Part shown: positions 48,280 through 59,957 of the stretch, one piece after another
Position numbering within the stretch: position 1 is the first letter of the stretch
How the letters are laid out: each line of letters begins with the position of its first letter
Assembly (NCBI GenBank): GCA_002633005.1
Contig: NMRA01000665.1
Location: 153,728-217,727, forward strand
DNA length: 64,000 nt
DNA from: Phoronis australis
Taxonomy: Eukaryota; Phoronida; Phoronidae
Direction of reading: 5' to 3'
Notes under the pieces: generated by a model
Database searches by the model: none
Seen by the model: the letters and a program-made list of their open reading frames with translations, nothing else
What the model was told of the DNA's origin: nothing
Program-made: the position numbers and the translations under genes

Positions 48280-48480
48280 TGTATTGCAGCTATTCCACGC
48301 AGCATTATTTTGGAAGAGTAGAATATGCCGTTTGACATGAGAGCCATTCTCCTGTCTGGTAGCAACGTGAAAGACCCCGCAGTTGTTTTTTTGCGTCGGA
48401 AGATTAATTTACACATAGGCCGTTGCGCCCATTTCGTAATGTTCAGGCCTGCACTCCGTAGACAAAAGAAATTAGGCAAC
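48280..48480 (-). repeat. Diverged third copy of a segment in the large duplication
   Basis: Blocks such as TTCAGGCCTG and GCAGCTATTCCAC align in order with 60285-60455 and about 22130-22300. On the minus strand an open frame here (words GLNITKWAQRPMCKLIFRR) parallels a broken one in those copies (GLKFMWALRPLSTLILR). This hints at an ancestral coding sequence of unknown kind. Confidence 0.45.
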
Positions 48481-48507
48481 TAGGACTCTTATTTCTACTG
48501 GATATTT

Positions 48508-49919
48508 GTGGACTTTTGAAAATACTGGTTGTGATTTCTTATGCTGTTTTAGTTTCATTACTAATTGAAATTTTGTCTGCAATACAACTCTAGAGTGATC
48601 TCTACCTTGATATTCATGAACATAGGTAGGGGTCTCTTCAGGCAACACCCTTATTCAAAGACTAGGTCCCTATTGATTTTCATTGAATTAAGGGGTCATG
48701 TTTATCTCAATAGTCAAAGAAGAGCTCATATTTTCGTTAAAATCACTGACAGGATTAGATGTGTGAGGAAAGACTGACACAATTATGCAAAAGATTTAGG
48801 GGCCAAGTCCCTATTTAGGATTCTTTCATGCAATTGGGCACTAGCTTCCGTTTCGTTGGATTGAAAGGGCCAAAAATATGAGATATAACTGAATGAATGT
48901 GGCCATGTGTAGCGTTTTTGATGTACAAGTACTTTCTACTTGTTCTTTTGTAGGTACAAAAATTCGTGATGTGTGCTGTACGGTTTTTGACAGAGTGAAA
49001 TAAAACCAACAAATCCAATGATGTTTGGCCGGCCAATCAAAACCCAGACAAAACTGTACAAGACTGAAGTAATCGTTAGACGTATGTGTAGCAACGTCAA
49101 TGAAGCTAGACTCAACAAAACATTCGTAATTGTCTGTTACCGCCTTTTCCTCAGTTAACTAGCTGCAATAAATCCGAGGAATGGGAAGGAAATCTGATAG
49201 ACAGGAGATTGGTCACAAGTCTATAGAAAAAGCGATGAGGAAGCAACTCGTACGCTAACATTTGGTCTTCACTCTCCCCAACGCTATTATCGCACCTAAG
49301 TCAGACTAGGACTAGCACGTCCTTTTATTTATAAACGTTAATGACGTGGCTCAACCGCCCTGCTGACAAAACACATTCACTTTTTTTCTCGTAATGCACC
49401 GACTTTCGAAAAGTTGAAGAGAGGTTATTTTCAGATTTAAGTAGAGGCTTTTTGGTCATTTGCCGTACATGCTGTTCGTTTCTTCACTCTGAAACTAAAA
49501 CGCTAAACAGGTGCATTGGTGGACTTATCTCATCCATCACTTTCGGCCAAGCACAAAAATAGCGATAAGCTCACTACGGTATGCGAAGGCGACGTGAAGA
49601 CTCACAACCAAAGAAGGAACTTTTTAAAAACCACATTTTCACTGTAGTGTTGACTTTACGCGAGCAAACTCGTCTGTAAAATTATCGTTTCTCAAAGAAC
49701 ACGAAGGGTGCATTTCCGTACGGACACGATGGTGGTCACATGGAAACGGTGATGTCACAATATACCACAACTCATGTTAAAAAGAATACGAAACCATGTT
49801 TTGATGATTGAAACCAAAGTTCCATCGCTCACCGGGTTATGCATCATTTGTGTTAGCCTTGAAAGATAAAACCAGGAATCAAGTAAAAACTCGTATCCCC
49901 TGCTTGGCAAATTGGACAT
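48508..49919. repeat. Duplicated segment, copy 2 (partner at 10440-12143)
   Basis: Collinear with copy 1 but shorter through several deletions and without the 19-bp array. It ends at GGACATTATGG, about 110 bp before the THAP exon. Confidence 0.8.
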
Positions 49920-50027
49920 TATGGCAACAATTTTACAGTTACCAAGATTTTCGACTTATGACCAAAATACGTCACAGCAATACACGCAGCGCCACCTTCT
50001 GGAGGGTGCTCATACAACATTACAAAA

Positions 50028-50161
50028 ATGGATGACTGTAGTAGGTCGTCCGCTGACAAAAAACTTAAAAGAGGCACGATGTGTTCGGCTGCCAATTGCA
50101 GTTTTAGAAACACAGACAAAGGAAAGCGTTCTTTTTTTCGCTTGCCTAAAGATAAGGAGAG
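50028..50161 (+). CDS. THAP-domain protein, first coding exon
   Basis: ATG at 50028 opens 44 codons plus two bases, ending at donor GAGAG|GTATGT. After a short basic leader comes MCSAANCSFRNTDKGKRSFF and RLPKDKER, the N-terminal half of a THAP C2CH zinc finger: first Cys pair CSAANC, then the conserved F-x-x-P. THAP domains bind DNA in transcription regulators and in P-element/THAP9-type transposases. The second half (W, then the CxxH pair) must lie in a later exon, which I do not find within the window. The frame is short but motif, start and donor agree. Host gene versus P-like transposon cannot be told. Confidence 0.65.
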
Positions 50162-50918
50162 GTATGTTTATATTCATTTCACATTTCATACCACCGGTGT
50201 CAAGTAAGTGCTAGTGATCCGTGAACACGGCCTAGGCTGCATAGTACTTAGAAGGTCTCCCTACTTGAAAATAGGCATATTTACTAATACTTGACAATAC
50301 CGAGACCCGCGTCCAGACTGGGATTGTTATGGGAAGTTATTTACAGTAACCCGTTTACCAATATGATAAGGAATTCTTTAAAATTGTAGGAGAAATTACA
50401 TGTTAATATTTTGATGACCTTTCCACTAATTGACCTCTTCCGGTGACTGAAAAATTCTAAACTCAATTAAAAGTGTGGTTGATGCTGAGAATCACAGATA
50501 ATATACTTTAAGCACTTCAAAATACAAGATGAATGAATTAGTCAAACTTTCAGAAGAAAAATGCACCTAATGATCCCATGAGTGCACCAAATGACCTGAA
50601 AATTTAGAATTCAAACTCAATTGCATTTAATAATCAGATATGTAATTTTGAAGTCTCTAGGTCAAAATTTTATTTTTGCACTCAATGACCTTTGACCTAT
50701 TTTTTCTGATTGGTTAGGCGTATTGCGTATTTAAGTAGGTTGTTCAATTGGCATGTTGACTTAACACCAGTGCGCTGAAATTGAAAAGAAATCCTTGAAA
50801 ACCTAAGAGATATAACATTTTGAACGTTAGATGACCTTTGCACTAATTGAACCTATCCGGTGCATTATAAGCGTATTTAGGAGAATTATTGCAAAGCCCA
50901 TGAAAAATTAACACTTTC
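50162..50918. other. Intron-like stretch with short degenerate repeats
   Basis: If the THAP exon is real, this is its first intron. A 33-bp word (GATGACCTTTCCACTAATTG at 50413) recurs diverged at 50830. Related words GCACCAAATGACCT and GCACTCAATGACCT lie between them. No exon is seen. Confidence 0.5.
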
Positions 50919-51249
50919 TGTTGCAGCTAAACATCACACAATTTACTAAATGGGATATGGACGGAATGAGTTTTTGGTGAAGTAGAGCACAGATTAAGTT
51001 CACCTTTCTCTCACACACTTCCAGGAATGCCGTTAACACAGTACTTGCAATAACCTCTTTTAGCACCCTTCATGGGTTAGGGATCAATACCATCGCAGAA
51101 AACGTAATGCGGAAAAACTGCTTTTCTTGTCATCTTAACGAGCGCAGATTTTGGCAATTAAACATCTTCCAACGAAGGGTGGCCCCGCCTTCTAGCTTTG
51201 CACATGATCAGTGATGTAGCAGTCTGGGCCTGGAAAGTTCTCAGCTGCC

Positions 51250-51780
51250 TGAGTTCTTCTACAGGCATTTGGGGAGCACAAAGTTTTGGTACAACATAAA
51301 AGCATTGACCACCTTCCGGATATGATGCCGTACTTGTACTTTGAGCATCCAACAGATCGACACCACCGACAAACTTATTGTACTAGCTGCACACAAAATG
51401 GCCTTGGAATTTAGACATGGGCCTTAGATCTCTTGTCCCATATTCTAACATTATCAACTGGAATAGCACCAACAAAAGGTGAAATGACAGTTACTGGCTT
51501 GTTGTCATACCAGTGCACAACGCAGACGTTTTTCGCCGACCTCGACTGTTTCTTCAAATGAACCTCTTTAAATTTTTCATTTCCTTTTCACATTTGAAAC
51601 TGCACCCACGGCTCATATACTACATGTAGTAGTGGTTCATCGTAACTGTCAGAGCTCTCATTATCGCCACCAAGTTGCTGGGGAATGAAGTCATCATCAT
51701 CGTCACCGTCACCGTCACCACTTCCACCATCACCATCACCATCATCATCCTCATCACACTAACTACGCCTACCAAATGAC
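51250..51780 (-). pseudogene. piggyBac-like transposase relic, copy 2
   Basis: Same structure as 19300-19800: an acidic N-terminal tract joined directly to the WYDN..VGVDLLDA C-terminal part. There are extra lesions, including a stop just before the acidic tract and an insertion in the linker (near 51580-51600). Inactive. Confidence 0.7.
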
Positions 51781-52535
51781 TCTCACCTCCATCTAAGAAA
51801 TGTAACAAATCACCCAAATCGAGGGCTTTCCTTGTCGTTTTAAATGTAAAAATTAATAAGGAAATTGATTAGGCAATTCAATTTTAGTGCTCTATTTCGT
51901 GTTTCAGAGTAAAATTTGAGAAAGTGCGAGTAATAAACAATAACGTAAATTCATAAACACGCTGGTTGAGATCCCATACAATCATGTTGTTAAATGTGAT
52001 GCCAAAGAATGAACGACCCACTAACACAAAAAAGTCAAAATGTTTAATTCATTTACGCAAACATTAAAATCTAACAAGTCAAATTTACATACTTTTTAGA
52101 AGAATAAATCTACTGGTCAAAAGAAACAAACTACTGCACTTATGTTAAAAAACATTAACATTAACTGGGGTCAGACAGAAAACTTAACACAACTGTTGGC
52201 TGAACCCGGTGTTGCAATTATGCAACATGGCTCTTCAGGACAAGCAGACTCAAATAACAAACCAATATTCAACATAAAGTTTATACCACTAAGTAATATG
52301 TTATTTAATGGTGACAATGCATAACACTGAAATAATAAATTTACCTGGAGTGTGTAGAGAATGCCTTTGCTCACCGGACAGCTTACAACATGGGGGCAGA
52401 CATCAAATAGTTTGCTCATTTGTCAAGAGAGGTTATTCACATCGTAGAATTAGTGCAACAATGGGCCTTGGAGAGTACACAATCAATAATATGAGTGAAA
52501 AAATGATTGTGGAATTAATAATACATTATCAAAGT

Positions 52536-52555
52536 GTGTTGCAATATTGCAACAC
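52536..52555. other. 20-bp perfect palindrome GTGTTGCAATATTGCAACAC
   Basis: Exact self-complement. The first duplication copy has a one-base-altered version near 20561-20582. A related palindrome (TGTTGCAATTATGCAACA) lies near 20227 and 52210. Function unknown. Confidence 0.75.
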
Positions 52556-53215
52556 GGTGTCTTCGGGGGCTTTAATTAACATGTACGTACATAATTTCAC
52601 ATTTTTATTGGTTGTTTTTTTGTTGTAAAGTCGTTTACAATGTACTCAATATCAAATTGAAATAATTTTTAGTTAACAGTTTGTTTTTTTCAAACTGTAC
52701 TACTGATGAAATTACAATTTTGTCAGCACCTCGCACTCAGGGTATAAAATGTTAAACCTACCATTCACTGACGAGACGATTACACTTTGCCGGGAACGAC
52801 ATCTGTAATGTTGGCTGGTCTTTGATTTTCTGTTTTTGGCTTTCAAACTACTCGAATTATGTCTCTTAATTGGAAAAAAGCAGTTAAAAGCTAGCCGAGC
52901 TTACGTCCCAACTCATTGGTTCAGATCTAGTAGAACATGTGTAGATTAGGTCGAAGAGGTTGTGGGTAGTGGGCCGATTGGGTCGTGAGGTGTGGGGGTA
53001 GAGGGTGTCGAGGAGGTTTTAGAACAAAGTGTATTGTTCAAGTTCAAAGGGCAGTAGCTGTCTTATCTTGGGGTCTATGGTAGATATTCTAACCCAAAGA
53101 TGCCTCGAACCCTTGGGGCACGGCCACAAACCTGGCAAATATTAGACTTTGCAAAGTAGTAGAGCTGTAGCCGGTCAAGCAGAACCTATTTTTTAGCATC
53201 TGGAGGCAAAGTACA

Positions 53216-53547
53216 TGTTGATGTGCTAGCAGTGAAAGGCATTCTGTTCGGTTAGGAACGTTGAATGCGCGACACAGTGCGAGAACGCGGTCCAAGGATA
53301 ATACTAGTCTGAAGGAGGATAATAGTTTTATTACATACTCTTCTACTGATGCTACTGAGTCTGTTACAATCCATGCGATCATACACTTACAGTATACATG
53401 TATAGTGACATACATGAATCATAACAGGATAAACTGAACAAACATGTTTACTACAATTGCTCATGTTGGGGGTGTATTACATAATACTTAATTCTCTGAA
53501 CTACTCCTACACATGCACTCACTGGGATATGAGATCATACTCTAACA
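53216..53547 (-). mobile_element. Solo LTR, 332 bp, with GTACA target duplication
   Basis: Copy 1 of the duplication has a single GTACA followed by TGAAGTAG. Copy 2 has GTACA (53211-53215), a 332-bp insert starting TGTTGATG and ending CTAACA, then GTACA again (53548-53552) and TGATGTAG. TGTT..AACA ends and a 5-bp duplication are those of an LTR. No internal retroviral sequence remains, so it is a solo LTR left by recombination. AATAAA occurs on the minus strand, which suggests that orientation. The parent family is not identified. Confidence 0.75.
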
Positions 53548-54629
53548 GTACATGATGTAGTTCTGAGTAGAACAAGAAGCCGTCTGCTATCAGTGGGGAG
53601 CGTAAAGGTTTCCTGTGCCATAATACTGCGCACATTTCTTGGCAGAGGAAGTTAGAAGTGGAGGATTTTCTACTTCAACGAATAAACAAAAACAATTCCA
53701 CTTCACTGATTAAATTCCAACAAACATTCACAGATTTACATAAACCCCCCGAGAAATAAGGTGATGCATGTTCTGGATGCAAATATGTGACGATACGCAT
53801 TTTTAGTGATCAGACTGAAGGCGATCGACAACTTCAGTAACTTTGGCTAATTTTTATGTGTCAGATTGCGTGGACCGGAGTGCTATTCATGAATAATCAA
53901 TACGCAAGCCATGAGGTCTCCTGGAGTAATGCCTGTAAGTGCGCACAGTCAAACGCCACACTGTTGCCCTGTTATTGACGTAATAGGGCAACTACGTGTA
54001 CACGTAGGCATGAGGCAGGTGTGTTTGGACCCCAAGAGATAAGAAGATCGTCAAAAATGAATTGAAGTACAACAGCCTGGATTGACGCTCTGGATAAAAC
54101 TTCATTTCGCAGCGGTAAGGAATTAATGGCTCTCCAATTTAGACGTCCACTGTAACAGCCAACGGTCTGTTTTATGGAAAGTGAATAAAGACTTGAGATC
54201 TGAATACGTCAAAGTTAAAACGGAGGATGAAAATTCAGAAAACACAGTCTCACGCACAGAAAGTGTGTATTTGATTTTCGGTTTAAACTTCAACCGGCTT
54301 CAATCGTAGCAGGCTAACTCTTAGTCTTAGCTTAGATCGATTTCGGTCTTATTTTGGTCTGAAAAAATATGGAAAGTGGCTATAAAATTGACTTTAAGTT
54401 CGCCAGACATCTGTCTAGATTTTTTTAATGTTTATGACGAAATCTTCAGAATACAATGGATATACATAACCCAGAAAGCGCCAAGAGGCATTAGATCTGG
54501 GTAAAAAATACAAAGAAGTCTATACACAATGATTATATACGAATACATAAATAAAAAAGTGATGTTAAGAATACAATGATATATGACAACGAATGAAAAT
54601 AATTCATTTTCATACAGATGTATAAAATT

Positions 54630-55037
54630 CTATCCACTCACACAAAGAGATTTAATGTTATAAAGAAATTCTGATACTATTTCAAATAAAAGCTTATTTT
54701 CGTTTGAGTTAAGATCTTGACATCCATATAGAAAGAAATTAATTTTGTTGTACAATTGCGGAATTTCAGAATATTTTTTAAAAACATTGGGGTATTGTTC
54801 GAGTGCCTGGAAGAGCTGTACCCTCTCTTCCTTGCATACCTCAAAAGCAAAGAAAACATGAGGATATGTCTGGGTATCTCCACAGGAACACAGAGGCGAA
54901 ATATTATTAAAATTATGTCTAAATTTCTCGTTGTTTAGGAATAGACCACATCTTGATCTGTAAAGGGTTATTTCATGGCTGCGGGGAAGTTGGAATGATG
55001 TCAATGGGACTGGCAAGTCTGGAGCAGTAGTATGCAT
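54630..55037 (-). pseudogene. LINE ORF2 C-terminal zinc-knuckle-like region
   Basis: Words ITLYRSRCGLF, SPLCSCGDTQTYPHVFFA and CKEERVQLF form the Cys-x-Cys-...-His-...-Cys motif found at the end of many LINE ORF2 proteins. The frame is offset from the preceding ORF2 segment. Confidence 0.7.
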
Positions 55038-55038
55038 T

Positions 55039-55596
55039 TCAAAGTGTTGCGATTGAAGTGCTTTCTTTTATTTTGAATGGTAAGGAATTCCAGTTGCCAA
55101 TACAAGTTAATATCGTTGATCTTCTGAAGGCTTGAGTGATGGAGGCTGGAATAGTATACATATTGCTTTGCCAGAGTCCTGATCTCGTGCTTGGTCTTTT
55201 GTAGGAGTCAAAGAGGATTTTGTTAGAGTAATTGTTTATGTTGGTTAAGACTTTGAATGTATACATGGACAGGCGAAGTTTACGACGGGTTGCTAGTTTC
55301 CTCCAGTGAAGACTATTTAGAACCTTGATTGTGTTGGACCCTTTGTATGCCCCGGTTATGGTTAAAGCTGCTTGGTATTCTAGTCTTTCTAATTGAAGAA
55401 GTATGCCAGCGTTTGCCGATTGGTAGATTATGTCAAAGTAATCTAGATGTGGAAAGACAAAAGACTTGAACAGAGTTTCAAGATGCATGGAGTTGAGATG
55501 ACGAGAGATAATTCTAATTGGATTAATTAATTTTTGTACTTTTTGAACGAGTTCGCCACAATGAGGAGTAAATATAAGCTTATGGTCGAGTAGCAA
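55039..55596 (-). pseudogene. LINE ORF2 region after RT (thumb/connection)
   Basis: Typical LINE words: LLDHKLIFTPHCGELVQKVQ, LFKSFVFPHLDY, QLERLEYQAALTITGAYKGS, LHWRKLATRRKLRL. It follows the RT fragment with a frame change. Confidence 0.75.
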
Positions 55597-55667
55597 GCCA
55601 ATTGCGTGAACTTATTGGGGATAACTTCCCCATTGAGTGATAATTCCAGTGTTGGATTTGTTTGGAA

Positions 55668-56159
55668 CTAAGTATTATTAGACTTAGAAAATATAAGATC
55701 AACACTTGTTTCAGGTTTAAATTTCATCTTCCATTTGTGAGACCAGTCATAGAGTTTGTTAAGGTCAGTTTGAGTGCCTGAGAAACCGTAAGATTGTAAT
55801 TTATGTAGAAGCAGGTCATGGGGAACGACATCAAAAGCTGACGCAATGTCTAAAAATACGGATCTCACGTTGTACCCTTGCTCAAATTGGAGGTGGGTGT
55901 CGTGTACAATTCCTATAAGTTGCGACACAGTGCTGTTACCAGGCATGAATCCAAATTGGCGACGATATATGAGGTTTTGTGAAGGGAGGTGGTCAAACAT
56001 GTGCTGAGAAATGATTTTTTCTAAAATTTTGGATAAGGTGTTTAGTAGAGTTACATGTATGGGGCGATAGTTGGCAATGTCTGTTTTGGAGTTCTTTTTG
56101 TGTATTGGTATCATAACGCCAAGCTTCCAGTTCGAAGGAAATTTTCCAGATTGCAGCAT
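55668..56159 (-). pseudogene. LINE ORF2 reverse transcriptase, internally deleted
   Basis: Begins FPSNWKLGVMIPIHKK and NYRPIHV, and contains QFGFMPGNSTVSQLI and motif A FLDIASAFDVVPHDLLLHKL. It then jumps from YGFSGT straight to LNKLYDWSHKWKMKFKPE. The GVPQGS and catalytic Tyr-x-Asp-Asp motifs are therefore missing. It cannot act as a polymerase. The related fragment at 9300-10160 keeps part of the deleted stretch. Confidence 0.8.
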
Positions 56160-56265
56160 TTTGTTGTATAATGTTGTCAGAGGAAATGTAAGCTCTCTTG
56201 CTATATCTTGATCATTTTATTGGTTATGAGATTGGTACCGTCGTTTTTGTTTTCGTCAATGTTTT

Positions 56266-57620
56266 CTAGTAGTTTCCTGACTTCAGATGGTTGGGTTCTA
56301 TGTAAAAGAGGTGTTCTAATGTTCTGTTTGGGAATTCTGGATAGTTTATTGTTGGTGCAATGTGACTCTTGGCAATGAAGTAGCCTAGAAATAAGATACT
56401 TTTATCGGCTTTGGATGACGCCTCAGAGTTGGATTCTTTTGAGTGGATGGCGGGGTATGATGATTGCTTTACCTGTCCTCGAATTTTGTTTACTGTATCC
56501 CAATATTCCTTGGAATTTTTGGACACATATTTGATATTGGAGATAACTTTCATCTTATAGTCTTGGTTTGTCTTTTTAATTAGTTCTTCCACACTCTTGC
56601 ACTGTTCTTTGTAGCACTTGAACGTGCATGGGTTATTTGATCTTCTGAACGATCTGTACAGTTTATCTCTTTCGTTTATTTCAGACTTAATGTTATTGTT
56701 AAACCACGGTTTGTTCTTGTTTTTTATTGTTTTCATGGTTGATGGGATATTATTATCTAATTTGTTGTAGAGTGACTGTGTGAATGTTGAGACTGCGTCA
56801 TTTATGTCACTTTTGTTAAGTATTTCAGTCCAGTTGAATGTGGTTATGTCAGAGCGCAGTTTGTTCATGTTAATGAGGTTGTGATTCCAGATTTTCTTAA
56901 TAATGTCTGGTTCTTTAGGTGCGCCTGTGAGTGTGAATGTTGTTTCTATAACGTGGTGGTCTGAGTTACCAATGGGAGGCCTTACAGAAGTGGATTCAAT
57001 TAATCCGAGATTGTTTGTTATACATAAATCAAGGCAAGAATGTGAATACTCTGTTAAACGTGTCGGCTCGTTTATTAGTTGTATACAGTCATTTGTGAGG
57101 AGAATATCGAATAATTCGAGCTTGGTTGTCATTGTCTTCTGAGTACCAAGTACTATTTCTTGCGTTGAAATCCCCGTTGATAATAATTGTTTTATTAGTT
57201 TGAGAGAGTTCTTGCAATTGTTCTGAAAAGGTTTTGAAATATGCTTTCCTTTCATGGGACACCTGTGAGGGTGAGCGATAGAGAAAACCGTAATATACCT
57301 TTTTGTGGTTGAAGTAAAGTTCAATCCAACAGTTACTCATTGATTGTATAATTTTATCATCAATTGTTTTGTAATTTACGAAGTTGTGGACAAACAAAAT
57401 CAACCCCCTCCCGGCGCTAGTGTGGTAGGCAATGTTGTATTCTGAAATAATAAGTGCACTGAGGTTGTCTTCGGACAGTGTTCCAGATTCACATATAGCA
57501 ATGACCATGTAATTGTTGTCTGTAATAACTTGCTTGAGAAGATCAAATCTTGAAAGATTGTGCGCCTTGATACTGTTGATATTAGTGAATAATACCTTGA
57601 AGCTGGCTAAACCCTGAGTG
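56266..57620 (-). pseudogene. LINE ORF2 endonuclease and linker
   Basis: Two overlapping frames (57089-57508 and 56266-57324) share an APE-type endonuclease. NINSIKAHN lies near the N-terminus, then ICESGTLS and IIINGDFNARNSTWYS (the catalytic Asp-Phe-Asn), and NSDHHVIETTF (the Ser-Asp-His signature). A basic linker follows to the RT. One frameshift falls between the two frames. Confidence 0.8.
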
Positions 57621-59168
57621 TCTGGTCCTGGATTGACCTATATGTCACCAGCAGTCAAAAGACTTTGCTCAATGATAACTCGGATATCACAACATTAGTT
57701 CTTCATTGTGCAGTAAACATTACGTAAGTGCTCAGTTCGGGGTCGTTTTCGTAGTAGAAGAGTGAGGTCGAGCGTAATAGACGAAAAGCAGTGGGGTATT
57801 TTTGTTTTCCAGACACCCGAACAATTATAATTATTATGTCTGTAGTTAAATACTGATAAATTCATACAGTTCATAATTAACATGCTTATCTAACAAGAGA
57901 AAAAGAAGTATATACAAGTGTGTGAATAGACTAAAAGTAATGAAGTAAGGACAAAAGCTATGAACACTAGGGTAGGCATGAAAATTCCCACCACCACTAC
58001 TTTAATTACATTGAGTTAGGCTAAATCTTGCAAAAAGAAAACTGATGGATTAGTAACATTAACAAGTGAAATGGATGTGATATTAGTTCAAATAGATGAG
58101 AGTCAACGGGGTAAACAATTTGTACATATGTAGAACATTAATGCTGTACTTTGGGTTGAAAATATATTGCCAATTAAGTTGTCTTATTACACATGACGCT
58201 GCCCGAGTCAAATAGAGCTCTGAGACAATGCGATACTCGTTTGGCCGTTTTTAGCTTGAACGTTAATGGTGATAAAAACTGATACAACTTAAAAAGCAAA
58301 GTTAACTCCTGAACTGATTCACACTTGATGGAAGTCTTGATCTGTAGATGAAAATGAATCATTGAGGTAACATACATGTACATGTACATGTATCTGAATG
58401 ACACAACTACAGTTGTCAAGTTCAGTGTAGTTTCATAATCATGACACATGTGAGACGTGAAATACTTAAAAAAAATATTCATTACTAAGATACATGTAAA
58501 AGATGTTCTGGTAGGCTTAGTGTAGCTAATTGACCCAGAAGAGCATTTAAAGTACATTATCACTTGCAAAATCAAAATTCAAGCGAGTTGTACTTTTTGC
58601 TGCACAGAGTTTACCCGTGGGCCAAAAGTTGTCATGCCAATATAAAAATCAATATTTATAGGCAAGAGCTAAGTTTGGCTTTGTTTGACCACACATTATT
58701 ATGTTATTGGGTCACAGATGTTTTTACAGAACGACTTGTAAGCATACATCGGCACGTTGTCACTTCTACTAGGCTCTAAATTTATGTTAACATGTACCAA
58801 GAGAGTATGCACTGGCCTTTTGGTAACCACAATGAAGCAATTTCTCTAAACTTGGATTTGGGGTAAATTAGGAGTCAGAAAATAATAGTGTGATTGAAGG
58901 TAATAGTCACTATGACGGCACGTCTTAGTTATGTAACCCTTTCATTATAAGCACTGCACCTGTAAACGGATGAGTGGGTTAAAGACGAGAATTTGTTTAT
59001 TAATGGGTGGCCTGTAGGAGTAGACTCGGAGTGAAAAAGACTCGGGCTGCGCCAGAACAGAGTAAACAAACATGGCGAGAGTTGACTAAGGGAGTACGCC
59101 ATATTTTACATTGAATAATATGTGTTGCGTTCTACAAATCATACTTGCCAATTGATGCGGAGTACAGA
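57621..59168. other. Inter-ORF region of the LINE, unusually long
   Basis: About 1.5 kb separates ORF1 and ORF2 without recognisable coding sequence. It includes a (CATGTA)n run at 58374-58391. It may contain a nested insertion, but no terminal repeats are visible. Confidence 0.45.
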
Positions 59169-59957
59169 CTATAGTTCACAGTTTTCGAGCACAAGTAAGT
59201 CTGTCTCGGAACAGATTTGCTTGATCTTGTTGTCTTTCATTTGAATCAATACGTTTCCATCATGGGTCCAGGTTCTGTTTATTGTGTGTGACTTCGCGAG
59301 GCGCCGACGTCTAGCAAATAGACTGGATCTTCTTTTGGTCAAATTTTCGTTAATGAACAGTGGTCTGTCTTGGGATCTGAGTTTACTTTTATGGTGGAGA
59401 AACATCGCACGGGTGTTGTAAGCTATGGATTTGCATATGATTGGCCTTGACTGATTGGAATTCTTGGGTCCTAGTCTATGGGATCTACTTATGTCTTCGT
59501 AACTAATGTCGATATTAAGCATCTTGCCGATATCAATAACAGCTTTATTTGTGTCCCTTTGCGTTCGTTATCTGGCTCGTTGATTCCGTGGATTACTATG
59601 TTATTTCGACGAGAATATTGCTCGAGACCTGTCCACACTATTTTGAAGGTCACTCACTTGCACTTTCAGGTCATGAATCTGGACGTCCTTTTCCTTTAGT
59701 TTGGATTCATAGAAGCTCTTAATCTCGTTTAGGGCAGGATCTATTAGTTGCTCTCTCAAAGTTTTGATCACTTCTGGCGATGTAAGTGCCTTTTGAAACC
59801 TCAGGATTACAGGATCACTTTCACATGTACTGCGATCTGCCTCACGGACAGGGGTAATACTTCTAAAATCCAGTGTAGTTTGCGTCATCTTCTTAGAAAT
59901 CACATTTAGTGCAGTGCTTTCGGTGCTGGCGTTCCTTTTTCTGTTTTCGTCCTCCAT
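59169..59957 (-). pseudogene. LINE ORF1 (nucleic-acid-binding protein), frameshifted
   Basis: ATG at 59957 opens a frame with a predicted coiled coil (KSFYESKLKEKDVQIHDLK). It is lost near 59610 and reopens in other frames as RRNNIVIHGINEPDNERKG and then ISYEDISRSHRLG. The RRM-like and C-terminal words RPIICKSI, FINENLTKRRSSLFARRR and WTHDGNVLIQMK are the usual ORF1 signature. At least two frameshifts (about 59610 and 59545) are present. Confidence 0.75.
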
